Origin: CAYQMF01 sp964418595
Lineage (GTDB): Bacteria > Planctomycetota > UBA1135 > UBA2386
Direction: 5' to 3'
DNA length: 64,000 bases
NCBI GenBank assembly: GCA_964418595.1
Contig: CAYQMF010000002.1
Span: forward strand, 1-64,000
The first letter of the stretch is position 1, and each line of letters starts with the position of its first letter. The translations under genes and the position numbers were made by a program. Below the pieces are notes generated by a model, which searched no databases, was not told the origin of the DNA, and saw only the letters and a list, made by a program, of their open reading frames with translations. Below, one piece after another: positions 43,197 to 52,214 of the stretch.

Positions 43197-45827
43197 TCAG
43201 TTCTCGTAGAAGATCGACACGCGCTTGATCTCGATGGTCGTCGCGCGGTCGTAGTTCAAGATGAGCTGGAATCGGACGGCGGTCGCCGAGTCCTGGTTCA
43301 GGTTGCCGGCGGCACCGCCGAATGGGCCGACGAACTCGCGCCACGGAGCGGTCGGCGGCAGCGGCGTGCCGTTGTCGTCGCGGGTGCCCTGCACGACGAA
43401 TCCCACGGCCTGGACCATCGGAGTCGCGCGCGTACCGGAGCCGCGAGTCGGATCGTCGCTGTAGACGATGCGCTGGCTGTCGACGATGGCCTCGACCTCG
43501 TAGCCGACCCAGCGGGGCGGCACGACGTCCTGGAGCTGGTAGAAGAGCGACTGGAGACCGATCTGCTTGTCGCGATCGGTGAGGACACCGACGTTGCGCG
43601 GCCCGGCGGGCGGGAGGAGCTGACCGATGCGCGCCGGATCGGGCTGCGTCGGTGCCTCGACGCGCACGTACCCGACGGAGCCGTCACCGCCGTACACCCG
43701 GATGCGATCGTCGTACTGGCCGAGCCCGAGCAGGAACTCGAACCGGCCGCCGGTGCCACCCAGCGCGCGCGCGGAGCCCGCGAGCGACATGTCGAGCCCG
43801 GTCTGCATCAGGATCGTGCCACCCGAGCCGCCGCCGCCGGGGGTCGCGGGGCCCTCGCGGAGCGAACCGCCGGTCGCGCCGTTGCCGCCGCTCACGTCGA
43901 TCACCGATTCCGAAGTGGTGATGAGATCGCGACCCACGCGGAGCGCGATGGCGCCACCGCCGCCGCCGCCCGAGCCGCCCGCGTTCCAGAGGAAGAAGTC
44001 CCCCAACACGCGATAGAAGGTGTGCGCGCCACCGCCACCACCGCCGGCGCCGCCGGCGAGGTAGTGGACCAGCGAACTCACCGCCGGAGCGAGTGCAGTG
44101 GCGTCGAACGCGCGGCTCGCGGCGGTCTCGCCCTGACGCAGCCCCACCGGCTGGCTGTCGTTGCGCCCCGCGCCGCCGGGCGTCGTCATGCCGCCGCCGC
44201 CGCCCGGCGACGGGGCCATGACCGACATCACGCCGAGGTAGGTGAAACGCACCTGGCTCAGCAGGCCCGAGTCCGGCCACTGCTTCGCGCCCCGTCCACC
44301 GGTGCCTTCCGTGTCTCTCCTGTACCCGTGCGTGCTCGCCACAGTGACGTCGCCGCCGTTGCCGCCGTCGAACAGCGGCTTGTTGGGGTTGCTCGGCAGG
44401 CCCATCGTCGCTTCGAGACTGCCACCGTCGCCGCCGCGCCCACCCCCCGCGCCGCCGGCGCTGCCAGGCTGGCCAGGGTAGTCGCGCGCGACTGCAGGCT
44501 TGGCCGGATAGCCAGGTGCGGACGAGACGCCCTTGAGATCCAACGTCCCGGCGATCTCGCAACGGCCGCGGACGAACAACTTCACGGGCACGGGACCGGT
44601 GAAACGGATCGTGCGACCGGCGGGAATCACCAGGCGCGAGAAGTGGAACTCGCCGTCGGTGACCAGCTCTTCGACGCCGCTCAGCGTCGCCGACGCGGGG
44701 ATGACGAAACCGCGGACGCCGTTGCGCTCATCGCGCTGGAGATCCCACAAGAACACGTCGCCGCCCAGGTCCTGACCGAGCGCCGCGTCGAACTCACCGT
44801 GTCGGCCGGAGCCCCCGATCCGCGCCGGCGTGACCGCCCCGCCCGACCACTCCCCGGCCGAGCGCTCGGCATCGAGCTGCTGCTGGGACGTGAACGACTC
44901 GATCAGCTCACGGCGCTCGAGCACTGCGTTCTCGACCACGAACTGGAAGAGCTGCGGACGCGCCGCGGTGCCCGCAACGTCGCGCACGCGCGTGGTGATC
45001 TCGACCTGCACGCAACCCTCGGCGGGCAGCTTGCTACCCGGGATGAAGTTGACGATGGTGCGCTGGCGCGCGACATCCTGGACCAGGCGGAACGAGCCGC
45101 GTAGGGACAGTGCGGCCACCGTGGGATCGCACTCGCGCCCGCTCGCCCCGGCCCGGGTCGCCCGCACGCGGAACTGCACCGGCAGGCTTGCCAAGGGCGT
45201 CTGGAACGGAGCCGCGTCCAGGATCTCGCTGAACTCGACGACGATCGCCGTGTCGCGCGGCGCACCCTGGGTGACCGAAGGCGTCACCAGCGTGGCGCGG
45301 GGCGGTTGCTCATCGAGGTCGACGATGCCGCGCGAGACGCGCAGGTTGCACACCGTCTCGCGTGCGATGGAGTCGCCGGATGTCGAACGCACCGTCGCGT
45401 TGCCCGGTCCCGCCTGGCGCAACACCAATCGGTACGAGGCCCCGTTCTTGAACCCGAAGAAGCTGCTGCTGCCCACGACCTGCACCTCGGGGGCGAACGT
45501 CACCTGGTTCCCATTCACGAGGAACTGGCCGACGGGCTCCTCGCCGGTCTCGGTCTTGATCTGGATCGTCGTGAAGTTCGCGGACGCCGGATCGACCGGC
45601 TTGTTGAACACGAACGTGATGGGCTGGTTCTGGGCGATCTCGCTGATGGAGCACCCGGAGGCGCCACAGCCCAGGTTGCACGAAACGACGCAGAACGTCG
45701 CGGCCGGCGTCCCGCTGCCGTCGTCGCAGGACGGTGTGGTCAGCGAACTTGCGCCGCCGCCGGTGGAACAACCCGCCAGACCCAGGAACAAGGCGAGGGC
45801 AGAGACAGAGATCGTTCGGAGCTGCAT
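43197..45827 (-). CDS. Glycine-rich lipoprotein with Big_5-like domain, paralogue 2
   Basis: An 876-residue lipoprotein; MQLRTISVSALALFLGLAGC ends in a perfect lipobox LAGC (Cys 20), which fixes the ATG at 45827 although the frame is open to 46400. The layout equals that of its neighbour: a cysteine cluster (FCVVSCNLGCGASGCSIS), an Ig-like domain starting IAQNQPITFVFNKPVDPASAN, a second with VVEFSEILDAAPF, the phrase GGSGRHGEFD, a glycine-rich beta-helical part (GGAGGGRGGDGGSLEA, GGGGSGGTILMQTG), and a shared C-terminal domain (RWVGYEVEAIVDSQRIVYSDDPT). Amino-acid identity between the two is clear but far from complete, so the duplication is old. It is the first gene of a long leftward run. 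Confidence 0.85.
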   Translation of the reverse strand: MQLRTISVSALALFLGLAGCSTGGGASSLTTPSCDDGSGTPAATFCVVSCNLGCGASGCSISEIAQNQPITFVFNKPVDPASANFTTIQIKTETGEEPVGQFLVNGNQVTFAPEVQVVGSSSFFGFKNGASYRLVLRQAGPGNATVRSTSGDSIARETVCNLRVSRGIVDLDEQPPRATLVTPSVTQGAPRDTAIVVEFSEILDAAPFQTPLASLPVQFRVRATRAGASGRECDPTVAALSLRGSFRLVQDVARQRTIVNFIPGSKLPAEGCVQVEITTRVRDVAGTAARPQLFQFVVENAVLERRELIESFTSQQQLDAERSAGEWSGGAVTPARIGGSGRHGEFDAALGQDLGGDVFLWDLQRDERNGVRGFVIPASATLSGVEELVTDGEFHFSRLVIPAGRTIRFTGPVPVKLFVRGRCEIAGTLDLKGVSSAPGYPAKPAVARDYPGQPGSAGGAGGGRGGDGGSLEATMGLPSNPNKPLFDGGNGGDVTVASTHGYRRDTEGTGGRGAKQWPDSGLLSQVRFTYLGVMSVMAPSPGGGGGMTTPGGAGRNDSQPVGLRQGETAASRAFDATALAPAVSSLVHYLAGGAGGGGGGAHTFYRVLGDFFLWNAGGSGGGGGGAIALRVGRDLITTSESVIDVSGGNGATGGSLREGPATPGGGGSGGTILMQTGLDMSLAGSARALGGTGGRFEFLLGLGQYDDRIRVYGGDGSVGYVRVEAPTQPDPARIGQLLPPAGPRNVGVLTDRDKQIGLQSLFYQLQDVVPPRWVGYEVEAIVDSQRIVYSDDPTRGSGTRATPMVQAVGFVVQGTRDDNGTPLPPTAPWREFVGPFGGAAGNLNQDSATAVRFQLILNYDRATTIEIKRVSIFYEN

Positions 45828-46255
45828 TTGCTTCTCAGGGACGGCAAAACGGAGGGAACGGCGATACGGAGGGGAGCGGAGGAGGGCCTGTCCGCGCGAG
45901 CTCGGAGCACCTTGAAACCATACCCGGTGCCCTGGCCGAACGCGGACACTCCTTGGTGTCTGTCGGATGGGAGGAGGGGCCGGCACCATAAACCAAGAAC
46001 CATGCCGTGGAACCGGGGAGATGCGGTTCGCGGTGCGGTCCGGCCGGGCCGGACGCCGGCGGCGAGCAACCGCCCAAGGCAAGGGGCGAGCGCGATTCGC
46101 CCGTTGGCACGGCACTGGCCATCCCGGGCGCTCGCCACGCGATGCGATGCCGGGCACTCGCCCCGCGTGCGAAAAGCCGCAGGTCGAGTGTTCGAGATCG
46201 CACCGCTCTGCGCTCGGGGTCGCGCCCGCAGGTGCAACCAGAGACCCCCGAGATA
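45828..46255. other. Divergent intergenic region, 428 bp
   Basis: No gene supported here. It must carry the promoters for the leftward lipoprotein run and the rightward gene at 46256. It contains a perfect 17-base palindrome (8-bp arms, 1-base centre) at 46038-46054 and an inverted pair ggcgagcgc / gcgctcgcc near 46084 and 46130. GATAAT at 46252-46257 resembles a -10 box, but no -35 match is at the right distance. Otherwise nothing is recognised. Confidence 0.6.
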
Positions 46256-47287
46256 ATGTCCCTCCCGATGACCGAGACCCGACCCTCCCACCGCAACGGC
46301 GCATCCCTCGTCGTTGGCCTCGCCCTGCTGGCCGGAGGCGGCGGCGCCTGGTGGGACATCCGTTCCCGCTTCGACGACCTCGCCTCCCGCGCTGCCGCAC
46401 TCGAGGCCTCCCAGGCCCGCGTCGAGCGGGCCATGCAACTGTTCCGCTTCGAGCGCGGGAGCAAGGGACTCGGCGTCACCGCCCTCCTCGAACACCTCCG
46501 GCACTGGGCGCCCCTGCTGTCCCTGTCGACCACCCCGCAGCGTGAGATCGGGGCGATCCAGGAACGGGTCGACGACCTCACCAAGGCCTTCGAGGCGATC
46601 GGCGCAGACGCGTACGAACCCCTGGTCGCCGCGTTCAAGAACGCCGCCCCCACGGAGGACGATCTCCGCAAGTGGCTGATCACGACCCTGCCCCGTCTGG
46701 ACCGGGCACGCGGCATCGCACTGCTCGAGGAGACCGTGCGCGGCGTCGACCGCTCGGTGTCGCCACGCATCCGGGTCCACGCGGCAAACGTCCTGCTCGA
46801 GACCGACAAGGAACGCCTCGGCCGCGTGCTCGGAGAGCTGCTGACGTACGAGTCCGCGGCGGGAATCGACCCCACTCGTCTCCCGGCGGGTCTGCGGGAG
46901 GCGTTCGGCGCGGCCCAACTGGTGCCGGAGCGCATGCCGATGTTCTTCAACTTCATCGACCTGTTCGTCGCCACGGGCGCGAGCGACGTCGAAGAGAAGC
47001 TGATCATGGTCGCCGGGCGCCAGGATCACGACCTCGCGACCGTGCAGGCCTGCGTGAAGCAGCTCGGCGACCTGCGGTCGGTGCGCGGCGTGAAGGTCAT
47101 CAAGCGACTCTACGACCGACCGCCGGAGATGATGGTCAACCCGATCTTCCAGGGACACTGCCTGGACGCAATCGGCAGGATCGAGGGGGCCGGCGCCTGC
47201 GATTACTTCAAGGAAATGCTCCGGCGCGGCCCCGACGAACGCGTCCACGCCAAGCTGACGGAGCTCATCAAGACCCACTGCCGGTGA
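46256..47287 (+). CDS. Membrane-anchored helical-repeat protein of unknown function
   Basis: A protein of 343 residues. One hydrophobic segment (GASLVVGLALLAGGGGAWW, about 13-33) anchors it; a short coiled coil follows (RFDDLASRAAALEASQARVERAM). The remainder is alpha-helical, with HEAT-like pairs such as SVSPRIRVHAANVLLETDKERLGRVL and DLATVQACVKQLGDLRSVRGVKVIKRL. The likely start is ATG at 46256 (MSLPMTETR) or 46268 (MTETR). I do not recognise a family. The stop codon abuts the stop codon of the converging GT-C gene with no base between. Confidence 0.75.
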   Translation: MSLPMTETRPSHRNGASLVVGLALLAGGGGAWWDIRSRFDDLASRAAALEASQARVERAMQLFRFERGSKGLGVTALLEHLRHWAPLLSLSTTPQREIGAIQERVDDLTKAFEAIGADAYEPLVAAFKNAAPTEDDLRKWLITTLPRLDRARGIALLEETVRGVDRSVSPRIRVHAANVLLETDKERLGRVLGELLTYESAAGIDPTRLPAGLREAFGAAQLVPERMPMFFNFIDLFVATGASDVEEKLIMVAGRQDHDLATVQACVKQLGDLRSVRGVKVIKRLYDRPPEMMVNPIFQGHCLDAIGRIEGAGACDYFKEMLRRGPDERVHAKLTELIKTHCR

Positions 47288-49114
47288 TCAGCGGGCCGGG
47301 CCCGCGGCGCGCGTGCGCAGCAGTTCGATGATGCGCGGATCGAACGCACTCCCCTGAGCAGCCCGCGCGATGTCGCGCTCTGCCTCCGCATGGCGGCCGA
47401 GCTGGCGCAGGTAGCTGGCGCGATCGAAGAGCACGGAGCTGTGGTCGAGTCCGCTCGCGACGCTGCGGTCGAGCAGCGCGACGGCGAGATCGAGGCGCCC
47501 TTGCCGTGCCCGCGCCGACGCCGCGGTGCGGAACACGAGTCCCTTCGGCGGCGCGAACTCCAGACACGCCAGTGCCTGCGCCTCCGCTGCATCGAACCAG
47601 TGGGCCTCACCCGTCTCGCCGCCGACCGCGGCGAGGGCACGACTCGACAGCAGACGATCGAACGGATTGTGGGGTTCGGCTGCGACGAGGCGGTCGGTCG
47701 CCACGAGCGCCACCATCGCCCGGCCCGGCTCCGGCGACAGCAGGATGTGCAGCTCGGCGAGGTTGCGCAGCGCGGCGGCGTGATTCGGCCAGATCGCCAC
47801 CGCGCGTTGGGTGAGCTGCAGCGCCGGTTGGAGTTCGTCGCACTCCATGTGGCAGAGAGCCAGGCCACACAGCGCTCGCACCGACCACGGCTGCGTCTGC
47901 ACCATGCGCGTCCAGAGTGCCTTGGGGTCGCGGTACTCGACACTGCGCTGGGCCGCGAACGCCGCGAGCGTCAGCACCCCCACCGCGGCGACCAGCCGCG
48001 ATGGCACGCTGACGAATCGGATGCCCGGCAGGGCCTGGGCTGCCACCAGCGCGAGCCCGGCGAGCGGCCCATACATCCGATGCTCCAGGTACGGGGAGTT
48101 CAGCGGCAGGATCACCCAGGGCAGCGCCGTGGCCCACGCCAGTGCGGTGCCGAAGGCGCGGGCGGAACCCGCGGCCGGGCGGCGCAGGCCCAGCCATGCC
48201 AACGTCGCGACGAACACGGTGCCCGCCAGCACGCCCGGATGCCAGGGGGTGCGCACGTAGGTCACGTCGGGGTCGAGGGTGAGACCGAAGGGCACGACGC
48301 ACTGCGCGATGGCCCGCGGCAGGAGCGTGGCCATCGTGCAAAGCTGCGTGAGGAGATCCCGGCCGTGCCCCGCCGTCACGTCCACGCCACTCACCAGGGC
48401 GGGCATCGCGGCGGTGGCCATGCCGAACAACTCGCGGCGCACGACCAGGTAGGTCAAGGCCACGGCCAGCGGCAGACCCTGTGCGAAAAGCCAGCGCCCG
48501 ACGCGACCCCGAGCTCGCCACGGCGGATCCAGCGCCAGTAGCAGCCCGGGCAACACGACGCCCGTCTCCTTGCTCCCGCAGGCGACGGCGACGCAGATCG
48601 CGGTCACCGCGGCCCACGCGAGGCGCTCCCGCGCGCGCAGATGCGCCAGCACGCCGCCGACGATGCCGAGCGTCAGCAGCAGCTCGCTACGACCCGACAC
48701 CGTGTTGACGGCCTCCGACGCCAGCGGGTGCACGGCGAACAGGCACGCTGCGACCAGAGCCGCGCGCGAGCGAGCGCCGAGCCGCGTCGCGAGGGCGAAC
48801 ACGCCGCCTGCAACGGCGATGTGGATCGCGAGGTTCGTGAGCTTGAACATCCACACCCCACCCTGCCCGATCGCGTGGTCGATCGCGTACGACACCAGCA
48901 GCACCGGCCGGTACATCCGGTTGTCGATCGCGCTGAACGCGTCGAGGTCGTGGAAGAAGCGCGGGAGGTTCGCGAGCGAGCGGATGGCCTCGTTGTCGCG
49001 CACCGAGTGCAGATCGTCGTACACGAACGCGCCGGTGAGCGCGACGCCGTACGCGATCACGGCGCAGGCCACGATCCACGCCCACGGCCAACGCACCGGC
49101 GCGACGTCAGACAC
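47288..49114 (-). CDS. GT-C-type membrane protein with C-terminal TPRs (TMTC/DUF1736-like)
   Basis: A 608-residue polytopic membrane protein. After helix 1 comes a loop with the acidic motif FVYDDLHSVRDNEAIRS and FSAIDNRMYRPVLLVSYAID, a pattern shared with TMTC/O-mannosyltransferase-like GT-C proteins, where the Asp pair binds the lipid-phosphate sugar donor. Another ten or so helices follow (AHLRARERLAWAAVTAICVAVACGSKETG is a conserved-looking stretch). The C-terminal 170 residues are TPR repeats (ALCHMECDELQPALQLTQRAVAIWP, LAELHILLSPEPGRAM). The GTG at 49114 overlaps the GT4 gene end by 8 bp. With the GT2 and GT4 genes it forms a glycosylation cluster. Confidence 0.8.
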   Translation of the reverse strand: MSDVAPVRWPWAWIVACAVIAYGVALTGAFVYDDLHSVRDNEAIRSLANLPRFFHDLDAFSAIDNRMYRPVLLVSYAIDHAIGQGGVWMFKLTNLAIHIAVAGGVFALATRLGARSRAALVAACLFAVHPLASEAVNTVSGRSELLLTLGIVGGVLAHLRARERLAWAAVTAICVAVACGSKETGVVLPGLLLALDPPWRARGRVGRWLFAQGLPLAVALTYLVVRRELFGMATAAMPALVSGVDVTAGHGRDLLTQLCTMATLLPRAIAQCVVPFGLTLDPDVTYVRTPWHPGVLAGTVFVATLAWLGLRRPAAGSARAFGTALAWATALPWVILPLNSPYLEHRMYGPLAGLALVAAQALPGIRFVSVPSRLVAAVGVLTLAAFAAQRSVEYRDPKALWTRMVQTQPWSVRALCGLALCHMECDELQPALQLTQRAVAIWPNHAAALRNLAELHILLSPEPGRAMVALVATDRLVAAEPHNPFDRLLSSRALAAVGGETGEAHWFDAAEAQALACLEFAPPKGLVFRTAASARARQGRLDLAVALLDRSVASGLDHSSVLFDRASYLRQLGRHAEAERDIARAAQGSAFDPRIIELLRTRAAGPAR

Positions 49115-50279
49115 GCGCGGGCTCCCTGCGCAACGACCGGGACTCTGGCTTGAACCCGAGGCTCGCGAGGCTCGCGGCCAACCGACGCGCCAGGGCGACG
49201 GCCGAGAACTCGCGCTCGAATGCGGCACGCGCGTTGGCCGCGACTGCCGCGAGCGCAGCGCGGTTGACCGCGAGGCGCTGCAACTCGACGGCGAGCGCGT
49301 CTGCGTCACCCGCCGGCGCGACCAGGACTTCTTCCCCCGCACGCAGCATCGATCGGATGGCCGGAGTGTCGGCCGTCAGGACCGGGCGACCGGCGGCGAG
49401 CCCGTGCACCACCTTGAAGGGCACGACGAGTTGTGCCTTCCGCGAGCGGCCGAAGACGCCGGCAACGAGATCGCACGCGGCCATCCGCTTCTCCAGTTCG
49501 ATCCGCGGCACGAACTCTTCGAGGAGGGTCACCTCCCCGCCGGGCGCAGCGGCGATCGTGCGACGATCGCGCTCGCTACCGCCGATCACCTGCAGGCTCA
49601 CGCTGCCACGGCAGCGACGCACCGCGCGCACGAGAACGTCCAGCCCGTGCAGGGGCACGCCGGTGCCGAAGAACAGCACGCGCAACGGTCCCGACGCCGG
49701 CAGTTGGTATGGCGCCGCGGTCTCCAGCGCGTCGGGATCCCCCACCGGCTGCCAGGCAAACCGCGAGACGGGCAGGCCGGTCAGCTCGGCGACCCGGAGC
49801 GCGTGATGCCTGGTGTCGAGCAGCACGAGGTTCGCATCGGTGCACGCACGCCGGTCGAACGCTCGCAGCAGGCGTGCGGCGAGCCCGCGTTGCCGCACCA
49901 ACCTGCGGTCCTCGACCACGGTGTCGTGGGCCGAGAGGAAGAGATCGAGGAGGACCGGACCGACGAAGACGGAACGGGCGGTGCGCACCCAGGTGTGTCC
50001 GGGGTACGGAACGAACACGAGATCGGGGCGCACCCGCTCGATCTCGCGCCGCAGTTCGCGACGGGCCGCGCGCTGTTCGCGAAGCGTGGCCAGCCCGACC
50101 AGCGGCCAGCACCAGGGCCGGCGGGCGAGCGCCGCCTTGCGACGACCCAGCAGAAGGGACGGGCGACGACACTCGGCGACTTCCCAGCCGAGCGACCGGA
50201 AGGACGCGAGGATCGAGGGGGTACGCGGGTAGCCCGGCCCGTCATCCCAGGCGCCGAACACGAGAACGCGCGGGCTCAT
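49107..50279 (-). CDS. Glycosyltransferase family 4-like protein
   Basis: A 390-residue GT-B-fold enzyme. The N-terminal Rossmann domain starts RVLVFGAWDDGPGYPRTPSIL and contains RPDLVFVPYPGHT. The C-terminal donor-binding domain has LRVLFFGTGVPLHGLDVLVRAV, LQVIGGSERD, LLEEFVPRIELEKRMAACDLVAGVFG and KVVHGLAAGRPVLTADTPAIRSML, typical of GT4 (the Glu of the usual EX7E motif is not obvious). The sugar and acceptor are unknown. The ATG at 50279 overlaps the GT2 stop by 4 bp. Confidence 0.88.
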   Translation of the reverse strand: MSPRVLVFGAWDDGPGYPRTPSILASFRSLGWEVAECRRPSLLLGRRKAALARRPWCWPLVGLATLREQRAARRELRREIERVRPDLVFVPYPGHTWVRTARSVFVGPVLLDLFLSAHDTVVEDRRLVRQRGLAARLLRAFDRRACTDANLVLLDTRHHALRVAELTGLPVSRFAWQPVGDPDALETAAPYQLPASGPLRVLFFGTGVPLHGLDVLVRAVRRCRGSVSLQVIGGSERDRRTIAAAPGGEVTLLEEFVPRIELEKRMAACDLVAGVFGRSRKAQLVVPFKVVHGLAAGRPVLTADTPAIRSMLRAGEEVLVAPAGDADALAVELQRLAVNRAALAAVAANARAAFEREFSAVALARRLAASLASLGFKPESRSLRREPARV

Positions 50280-51295
50280 CGCGCAGCGTCATGCTCGCCG
50301 GAACGATCCAGGCGGAGGGCGGCGATCTGCTCGGACACCAACCCCAGGCCGAAGATCATGGTCGCCTGGACCATCAGCATCACCGCCATGTTGGTGAATC
50401 GGCCGTAGGCGAAGTAGGTGAACGCGTACCACGCGACGCCCAACGTGAAGACCAGCGCCGCCACCGGACCGAACACGCGCAGCGGCGCGAAGAACGTCGC
50501 GATGCGCAGGATGATCATGACGAACCGGCTGCCGTCCTGCAGAAGCCGGATGTGGCTCTTGCCGCGCCGCGAACGCACCGCGATCGGGTGGAACGCCACC
50601 GAGTAGCCGGCGCGCAGCATCGCCAGCGTGATCGTCGTCGGATAGCTGAACGTGTTGGGCAGCAAGTACACGAACGACTTGAGCACGTCGGCACGCACCA
50701 GCCGGAACCCGCTCGTGAGGTCCGGGATCCGGCGACCGGTGACGTACGACGCCAGACCGTTGTAGATGCGGTTCGCGAGGTTGCGGTGCCACGCCCCGCC
50801 GCGTCCATCACGGGAGCCCACCACCATGTCGTAGCGCTCCGCCAGCGCGAGCATCGCCGGGATCGCGGCGGGAGGATGCTGGCCGTCGCCATCCATGAGC
50901 AGCACCCAGTCGCGCGTCGCGGTCCGGATTCCGCGCTTCACCGCCGCGCCGTTGCCGAGCGAGTCGGCATGCGAGAAGACCGTGGCGCCGTGCGCGGCGG
51001 CGATCGCAGGCGTGGCGTCGGTCGAGCCGTCGTCGACGACCACGATCTGCACGTCGAGCCCCTGCGCCTGGATCGGCGCCAGCACGCGGTGCAGTTCGAC
51101 GAGCAGCGAGCCCAGGTTGGCTTCCTCGTTCCGGGCCGGCACGGCGATCGTCACCGAAGTCACCCGGCGGACCGGCGGTGTCATCGGCGCCGCGGGCGCG
51201 GTGACCGGACCCGAGGCCATGAGCCCGCCGAGCGTCGGGGTCGCCTGGCTCACGTCCGGACCGGGCGGAGCGACGTCGCGAACGGTGGAGTTCAT
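50276..51295 (-). CDS. Family 2 glycosyltransferase (dolichyl-phosphate-mannose-synthase-like)
   Basis: A 339-residue GT-A enzyme with two C-terminal membrane helices. Motifs: TIAVPARNEEANLGSLL, IVVVDDGSTDATPAI, the donor/metal DxD-equivalent in LLMDGDGQHPP, SRDGRGGAWHRNLANRIYN, and DLTSGFRLVRADVL. This is the group that makes polyprenyl-phosphate sugars (DPM1, GtrB), which are exactly the donors used by GT-C enzymes such as the one encoded two genes downstream. The first 45 residues are Pro/Ala-rich and probably disordered; a later ATG at residue 26 or 38 is possible. It starts 80 bp downstream of the pilin terminator and so probably has its own promoter. Confidence 0.92.
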   Translation of the reverse strand: MNSTVRDVAPPGPDVSQATPTLGGLMASGPVTAPAAPMTPPVRRVTSVTIAVPARNEEANLGSLLVELHRVLAPIQAQGLDVQIVVVDDGSTDATPAIAAAHGATVFSHADSLGNGAAVKRGIRTATRDWVLLMDGDGQHPPAAIPAMLALAERYDMVVGSRDGRGGAWHRNLANRIYNGLASYVTGRRIPDLTSGFRLVRADVLKSFVYLLPNTFSYPTTITLAMLRAGYSVAFHPIAVRSRRGKSHIRLLQDGSRFVMIILRIATFFAPLRVFGPVAALVFTLGVAWYAFTYFAYGRFTNMAVMLMVQATMIFGLGLVSEQIAALRLDRSGEHDAAR

Positions 51296-51374
51296 GCCGC
51301 CCGTGCTATCGACAAAACCGGGCAGCGAGTTGAGGCTTCGGGCGGGGGCGACGGCCGCGGTCGCCAGAAACGAA

Positions 51375-51408
51375 GCGAGGGGGCACGGCTCGCGCCGCGC
51401 CCCCTCGC
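51375..51408 (-). terminator. Rho-independent terminator after the pilin gene
   Basis: GCGAGGGGGC and GCCCCCTCGC form a perfect 10-bp stem with a 14-base loop. On the minus strand the stem is followed by ttcgtttct, a T-rich tail. It lies 20 bp after the pilin stop at 51428 and should end the pil operon. A second palindrome (ctgatcg-gt-cgatcag, 51417-51432) covers the stop codon itself. Confidence 0.75.
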
Positions 51409-51427
51409 GAATCGTCTGATCGGTCGA

Positions 51428-52156
51428 TCAGTTGACCACGGTCCAGCGCTGAGCGTCCTGGCCGGTGGTGTTGGAGGCGACGGTCGACGCCATCGTCGTG
51501 CCCGCGAAGGCGGCGTTGGGGTTCGGCCCGCGCGTCGTGCCCGTGTACAGGGTACCGGCGACGACGTTCGGGGCGGCCAGCACGTCGCCCGACTGGTTGA
51601 CGAAGAAGGCGCGCTTGCCCGAGTTGCCGCGCGAGGCCGGCCACGCGTAGCAGCACCACAGCACCTCGGCCTGCGAGGCGTTGGGGTTGTTGGTCGCGCT
51701 CGCGCCACCCGTGGTCGCCTCCGGCATGAAGCCGGACGTGGCCGTGGGCAGGAACATCGCGAAGTAGTAGCCGGAGCGCAGGACGGCGCCACCGGTCGTG
51801 GTCGTGCCGCCCGCGAACGTGACCGACGAGGTCGTGCCGAACGCGCCCGAGAGCACGGCCGGGGTGACGCGCGCGGTGGTCGACTGCGCACCGGTGCTCA
51901 GGCGGATACCGCGGGTGCCCGCCATCTCGCCGAAGTAGCCGTACTCGCCGGCGCCGTTGCCGTTGACGTCGATGGCGCCCGAGGCCTGCACCTGGGCCTG
52001 CGACGACGAGATGTTCTTCATCGTCGCGATAGCCGCCGACTCGTTCGCGTTGAGGCGAGCGCTCAGCAGATTGGGAATCGCGATGGACGCGATGATGGCG
52101 ATGATCGCCACGACGATCATCAATTCGATGAGGGTGAAGCCCTGTTGCTTCTTCAC
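51428..52156 (-). CDS. Type IV pilin/GspG-like prepilin
   Basis: A 242-residue prepilin. The class III signal is textbook: MKKQQG|FTLIELMIVVAIIAI, with cleavage after G6 and Glu at mature position 5. The hydrophobic helix runs to about residue 30. The head domain is rich in Gly, Thr and Ala, with a pair of adjacent Cys in EVLWCCYAWPASRG, and RAFFVNQSGDVLAAP, a segment recurring in planctomycete GspG/PilE-like proteins. It is longer than a typical pilin (about 150). It starts with GTG at 52156 behind a strong Shine-Dalgarno sequence and ends 20 bp before a terminator. As last gene of the pil operon with its own strong ribosome site it is the likely main fibre subunit. Confidence 0.93.
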   Translation of the reverse strand: MKKQQGFTLIELMIVVAIIAIIASIAIPNLLSARLNANESAAIATMKNISSSQAQVQASGAIDVNGNGAGEYGYFGEMAGTRGIRLSTGAQSTTARVTPAVLSGAFGTTSSVTFAGGTTTTGGAVLRSGYYFAMFLPTATSGFMPEATTGGASATNNPNASQAEVLWCCYAWPASRGNSGKRAFFVNQSGDVLAAPNVVAGTLYTGTTRGPNPNAAFAGTTMASTVASNTTGQDAQRWTVVN

Positions 52157-52162
52157 GTTGAC

Positions 52163-52170
52163 TCTCCTTG
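52163..52170 (-). promoter_or_regulatory. Strong ribosome binding site of the pilin gene
   Basis: On the minus strand aaggagag lies 6 bases before the GTG start at 52156. It is among the best Shine-Dalgarno matches in the window and supports the GTG start and high expression of the pilin. Confidence 0.7.
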
Positions 52171-52214
52171 TCAGCCTAGCGGAACCAGATTAGCGAGGAA
52201 ACGCACGCCCCAGG

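Noticed and set aside
46252..46257. GATAAT as -10 box for the gene at 46256
   Set aside because: It overlaps the first possible ATG and no -35 match exists at 16-18 bp; only useful if the later ATG at 46268 is the start.
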